A stretch of DNA of 64,000 bases from positions 11,113,312 through 11,177,311 of the forward strand of contig NC_092675.1 in NCBI RefSeq assembly GCF_964355755.1. The letters are read 5' to 3'. Origin of the DNA: Antedon mediterranea (Eukaryota; Echinodermata; Crinoidea; Comatulida; Antedonidae). Every line of letters begins with the position of its first letter. Within the stretch, counting starts at the first letter, position 1. A program made the position numbers and the translations under genes. The notes beneath the pieces were generated by a model. It had not been told where the DNA came from. It saw only the letters and a list, made by a program, of their open reading frames with translations, and searched no databases. Positions 40,601 through 46,600 of this stretch are shown here, piece after piece.

Positions 40601-43600
40601 TGGAGAGAAACCAAAAGTTTAAAGAGGACTACATTGCGTTTATGGAAAAGCAGATAAGACAGGGACATGCCGAAAATGTCGTGAAAAATAACATCAATTA
40701 TGAGAGAACTTGGTATATTCCTCATCATGGAGTGTACAACCCAAATAAGCCAAATAAGATACGTGTCGTCTTCGACTGTGCAGCAAAGTACCAAGGAATT
40801 GCATTGAACGATGTGCTACTACAAGGCCCGGATCTTACAAATAGTTTAATTGGAGTTCTAGTAAGGTTCCGTCAAAATGAAATAGCTCTTATGTCCGATG
40901 TAGAAGGTATGTTTCTACAGGTTAAAGTTCCTGAACATGATCAAGATTTTATGAGATTCCTCTGGTGGGAAGACGGTAATATTGAGAATGAACCCAGCAT
41001 TTATAGAATGACTTGCCATCTATTTGGAGCAACTTCTTCGCAGTCATGTGCGAATCTTGCTCTGCAGAGAACAGCTACAGATGTAGGTGAAAGATATCCT
41101 CAAGAGGTGGTGACAGCCATAAAAAGAAACTTTTATGTAGATGATTGCTTGGTATCAGTTGAGACTGAAGCAAAAGGAATGGAACTAGCCAAAGGTCTAA
41201 CAGAATTATGCGCAGAAAGAGGATTTAGGCTGACCAAATGGATCAGCAATAGTAGAGCTGTATTGGAGTCAATCCCAATCAATGAACGAGCACCTGAATT
41301 TAAGACACTGAATTTAAGACACTGGATTTAGATAATGCAGAGTTACCAAGCGAAAGAGCACTGGGTGTATGTTGGTCAGCAGAAACCGATAAGTTGGGCT
41401 TTGACATTAAGTTACCTGATAAACCACCTACCCGCCGCGGACTGCTTTCTGTGATAAGTTCTGTTTTCGATCCGCTAGGATTAGTCTCACCTTTCGTCCT
41501 TCCTGCTAAACTGATTCTACAAGAATTATGTCGTAAGGGTTCCGGATGGGACGATAAAATTGATGAAGTGGACTTCAGGCGATGGCAACAATGGCTTGAT
41601 GAGCTAAAACGGCTACAAGAATGGAACATGCCTAGATGTTACATAAGTAAAGGTCTTGGAGAAATAGTTTCACGTCAGCTTCATGTATTCTCTGACGCAA
41701 GCGAGAAAGGATACGGAATGGCAGCATATATGAGGACAAACAAGGTAAAGCTAGATGTTCGCTAGTGTTAGCCAGAAGCCGAGTTACTCCTTTAAAACAT
41801 GTTACTGTACCAAGACTAGAGCTCACTGCTGCAACCATGGCTGTTCGTTTAACTAAGATGTTGCTAGATAAATTAGATGGAGTAGATGAGACCGTTTATT
41901 GGACAGATAGTCAAACTGTTCTGCGCTACCTAAACAATACCACCGCACGTTTTACGACATTCGTAGCAAATAGAGTGACTGCAATACTTGATGCCTCGAG
42001 CCCTACACAATGGAAATATGTACGCAGTGCTAATCATCCGGCTGATGAAGCATCACATGGAATGAAAATTGATGAGTTTCTAAAAAATGATAGGACCATG
42101 AGTCCATCTATCTGAGTTTCTACAGAAATCTTCCGTAGAATGGGAGAAGTGGCAAGAATCACCAGCCTTAAATGTGATACCACTTGACGATCCAGAGGTA
42201 AAAAGACAGGCTCATGCAGCAGTTGTAAATGAAACGCAATCTGCAATGTGCCGATTAGTTGAAAGGTACTCAAGTTTCCGTAAGCTGAAACGTGCTGTAG
42301 CATGGCTGTTGGCTATAAAAGGGAGACTACAGCAAAAGGTATTATTCAGGAAATCTGTAGAGAAGAAACATGAAAGCGAACCTGACTCTAAAGAAAAACC
42401 CGAGAAGGTTATGGCAGAAATAGAGAAGTAGAACGGACCACTTAATCACAGTCTAAACTTGCTACAACTTCAGGTTGCAGAGAAAGAAATAATCAATCAT
42501 GAGCAGCAAAAAACAGGAAATAATGGTTTGATTGCCCGCGCAATGAGAGGAAGTACGAAGAGATGCAAAGAACTGTTAGATCATGTGTTGTTAAGACTAA
42601 ATCATCAGTAATCGAAAGACCTATAGCTAAATTATGTTTGCTCTTAGAATCTGAGAAAATTGATTAGTATTGTAATATGTTAGTTGAAACTTATACCATT
42701 TTTGAATGACCGATTCAGTTCTTTAGTAGATTTTGTAGTAGTTTAGTAATAGTTTAAATTAGTAAACTATTAAGGGGCCGGAATGTAGAAGCCATTGCTT
42801 CTAGTTTAATTAATATTGGGCAAAATATTTGGTTTTCTGTGGCAACCTATTGTAATATGAGGAGGTTGCATGGTAACATGCCTTTTTTGTGTGAAAAGGA
42901 AAGAAGACAGGATTTAAGAAGTTAGTTGGAGATTATAAGAGATAAATAGAGAGAGATTTTAGAAAGTTTTTGTATAAATTACTGAACCATAAGCCAGGGA
43001 AAGTTTACAGAATTCGGTAAGCTCAATTCTCTTATCGAATATAGTCATTTTGTTGTGTTATTTGAGATGTTCTTTATGGCTGGTACTTTCGGTAGGCTAG
43101 GCCTAGATAACTTTGTTTTAACTTTCAGGGACCATCTCATAAGTGAGATATACCCATTGCTTCTATGAAAGCATAACAGTTTATATGCTTGTTTTTTGGT
43201 TAAATTGTTGTTTGAATAGCTAATATTTATGCTCATATTATAATAGTAATATTAATACTGGACACCAATTATGCATTATTATAGAAGACTGTATTAATTG
43301 CGGTTGTTGCTGATGGATAAATGGTAATATTATCATTCTGTCAATTGTTTAAATAGGTCATGTTAAACCAGTTTTAAATTAAGAACCAATTAACAACTTT
43401 ATAAATAATAGCTAACCATACTATTATGTCATTTTTATTGTTTCACAGTTAATCAACTCTATCACGGTATTGGTATATAAAGACTTAAAGGAAGCATATA
43501 ACCGTGTGATATTTTGATTTTCGACTCGTATATTTCTCTGGACCCTCGACAGTAATAAGTTCCAAGTTGCTGTCTCCGTCAACGTGATCTGTTTTATGTT

Positions 43601-46600
43601 TCATTTGGTCGTGTTAATGTTTGTAAAAATGGTTTTATTTCTTGTTTGTCTTCCATGTATAATGATTTTGTTTTTAATTGCCCTGAAGTTGATTTGTTTT
43701 CTGATTCTTTAAGTATGTTTAAACACCATGTACATTGCTATGTTTCCTGTTACCTTGTGGGTGGTGGGTGTTTTAAATCTTTTGGGTATATACATATATA
43801 TTTTATATAGTATCACCTGGAAGTGGGTTTGCACTTTACAATACTTTAGAAGAATTGACTGTAAATATTGCTCAAAATATTTCAGAATGCAAGGGTTCCA
43901 TAAATTGTATTAAATATTTTGCTAACACTAAATATAAGGATATATTGTATGATCTATTAACTTACCTCACTATCAATCTTTTGAAAGTTGAACTAATTTT
44001 CTGAACAAACATAAACTAATCTCTTATAAACAAACTGGGCTCAGTATCTAAAGAATGACAAAGTCTAAAGGGAGGTACCTGTACTTTTTCACACATAATA
44101 GATATGAGGGTATTGAAACTGATTTGAAACTAGACATAGACATTCTAAATTCAACCAAATACTTATTATATTTATAACATGTTAGTGATGTACTAAAAAT
44201 AATACTGGATTATATTATATATATGTGTAGTACTGTAGTTCACTCACTTTCCTTGAATTCATGTGGTTGACCATACTTAACTAATGTAGACTATAATAGA
44301 CCTGGGCTGTAACCACTAAGGTGTCAACTCTTAATAATTAAGTGCCTTATTTTATGGAATTGGTATCTAATAATTACTTGGGTGTGACCTTAATGGATAT
44401 ACCAGCTCTTGGGAGGGGACAAGTAGGGTCACTGAACTGATAAGTTGGACTACTCCTTAAATAGTCATGTATATTCTTTAATTAACACTTTTTGAGTAAC
44501 ACAAATAGGGAATAACTTGGACTGATAGCTACAACTTAATCACTCTCTGTGTACCTGTATATAGGGTAAATAAAAGTACCGTTGAGAGCATTTAACAGTT
44601 TGTGTCATTTATATAAAGAGTGCTACATGTATGTAACTAGATTTTAATTTGTCACTTTTGAAAAATCATTTTCCCTGATGCAAATGCAACATGCACATAC
44701 ATTAAAATATGCGCAAAAAGTTACATCATCATCATATGAAATCATCTGGCCATCTGATGACATCACAACATCCTATACGTACAATTTTCACAGCTTTCAT
44801 AATAAGTTATAAACATGAAGGTCATCTTTAATTCTGAATACCTCAAATTTACGGTATTAGTAAAATTATGAGACCCACATTATATTAAATTTTTTTTGAT
44901 GTGCTAATGTCATCAAAATGAATATGGTGGTAACCCATGAGATAATTGTTTGAGCAAGTACATACTAACATTTGAGAGAAAATCGATGGTTTATAACGAA
45001 AGAGAAAACATCCCAGTGTTTCGATATGCCAATGGCGTTAAATCGTTTTAGCGTACAACGTTACTAGCAAGGTCACATTACAAACCGCAGAGAAAAAAAT
45101 GAGGTGTTCAGACCCATAGCATACGATTATCGTTAGAACGGAAGTGGGTCATTCAGGTTATTTCTAGTTGCATATTTTTGTGCTCTTTCTTAACCATGTG
45201 TTTCATCATTGTTTCCACTGTATATACAGTAGGCCTAGATCTTAGCCCCACAAAATTAGGACAAAATTTGCCGTAAATAAAACATACATCAGCATTTATT
45301 TTTGTTAAATATAGTAAGCCAAATTTCTGTATCTATTGTTTTTATTTTGTAGTAAAAAACATTTTCCCCAGGCTCTTGTGGTGTTACGAAAATAAAGCAG
45401 GCCTCCTGATGGAGATTGTATTGTGAGAAATTGTGATTAGTCTGTTGAATATAATCCTAACTTGCTAGAAAAAGGATACAGTCCCTTGTTTACTGAATTT
45501 GTTAGGAGGAGTTTAGTCTGCCTTGTATATATACTGTATTTTGAATGAGTGACTTAAAGTTGTATTGTCCCCCAAAACATGAAAAATAAAGATGAAAAAA
45601 ATCAAAATTTGAATAGTCCATTTTGTAGTTATAATAAAGTTATTCACTTTCGGCGAAAAAAAATTTGAAAAAAATATTGATTTCGCTTATAAAAAATCGA
45701 AATAAGTTTACCATTTTTTCGAACTCAAACGCCCGTATTCTTAAACCGGACTTTAGTCGTAGTTCGAGCTAAAACTAAAAAAATGACGTCATTTTAATTC
45801 ATAAACCGAACTTCAACTAAATCACCGACTAAATCAAGACGAATTTTGATCGATTTTTTTTAGTCCTGGAGGGGGCAGGCTAAATGGTTGACTAAATGGT
45901 TTTTAAACGATGTTTATGAAAAACGTAACAGTCATTGAGTTGTTATATTGGCCAGATATTGAAAAATGAAATATCTATTTTTATATTAGCTTAATTAAGT
46001 ATACATTGGTATAAGTTATAATAATGAAAATAATCTTTATTTACAACCGTATACAAATTACATTATTTTCTTCGCGCAAGTCCGACTTGAACTACGTCAC
46101 GCCATAGCGACAATGGGAGATGCGGAAATTCACCACGCGATGGAATGTTCAGGGGGCCTAGCGCTTTCTTGTCACGCGATGAAGTGCGTGGTTCGTCGCG
46201 ATCATACTTTGTTGGGGGCCTAGAAAATATAAAAGTTACCGTACCGCCATGGTTCCTGAATATATTTTGAATATTTTGTTTGCTGTTAATAAAAAGTACA
46301 CTGTTAAATTAATACTGATCTTGTTCTAATAATTAACGATTAAAATTACTTTTCATGTATATAGTCCTGATGCTTAAAAAGTGTTGTAGGAAAATGGAAA
46401 GTGATATCAATGCGCAAAATTTCGTCTGCTCCTCAAATACTCTCTTGTCATTGGCCAATGTATAGCCTTTGTTACCCAGACGTGTGCAACTTGACTAAAA
46501 GCTCAACTTCATTAAGTCGAACTGCAACTTCGACTACTTCGTTTTTTAATCGAATTTGAAGTAATAGCTCGAACTACGACTTTTTCAAGTCGAACTTCAA

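Larger units (their letters stand above)
36302..43557 (+). mobile_element. BEL/Pao LTR retrotransposon, full-length outline, defective
   Basis: Two direct LTRs (36302-37072 and 42784-43557) are flanked by the 5-bp duplication AGTTC (36297-36301 and 43558-43562). The interior has gag with zinc knuckles, DUF1758-type protease, RT with YVDD box and RNase H in BEL/Pao order. A purine-rich AAGGGGCCGGAA precedes the right LTR. Defects are a stop in gag, a LINE insertion in gag, three frameshifts in pol, and absence of the integrase core. The LTRs differ by about a dozen substitutions and four small indels, so insertion was fairly recent. Confidence 0.92.
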
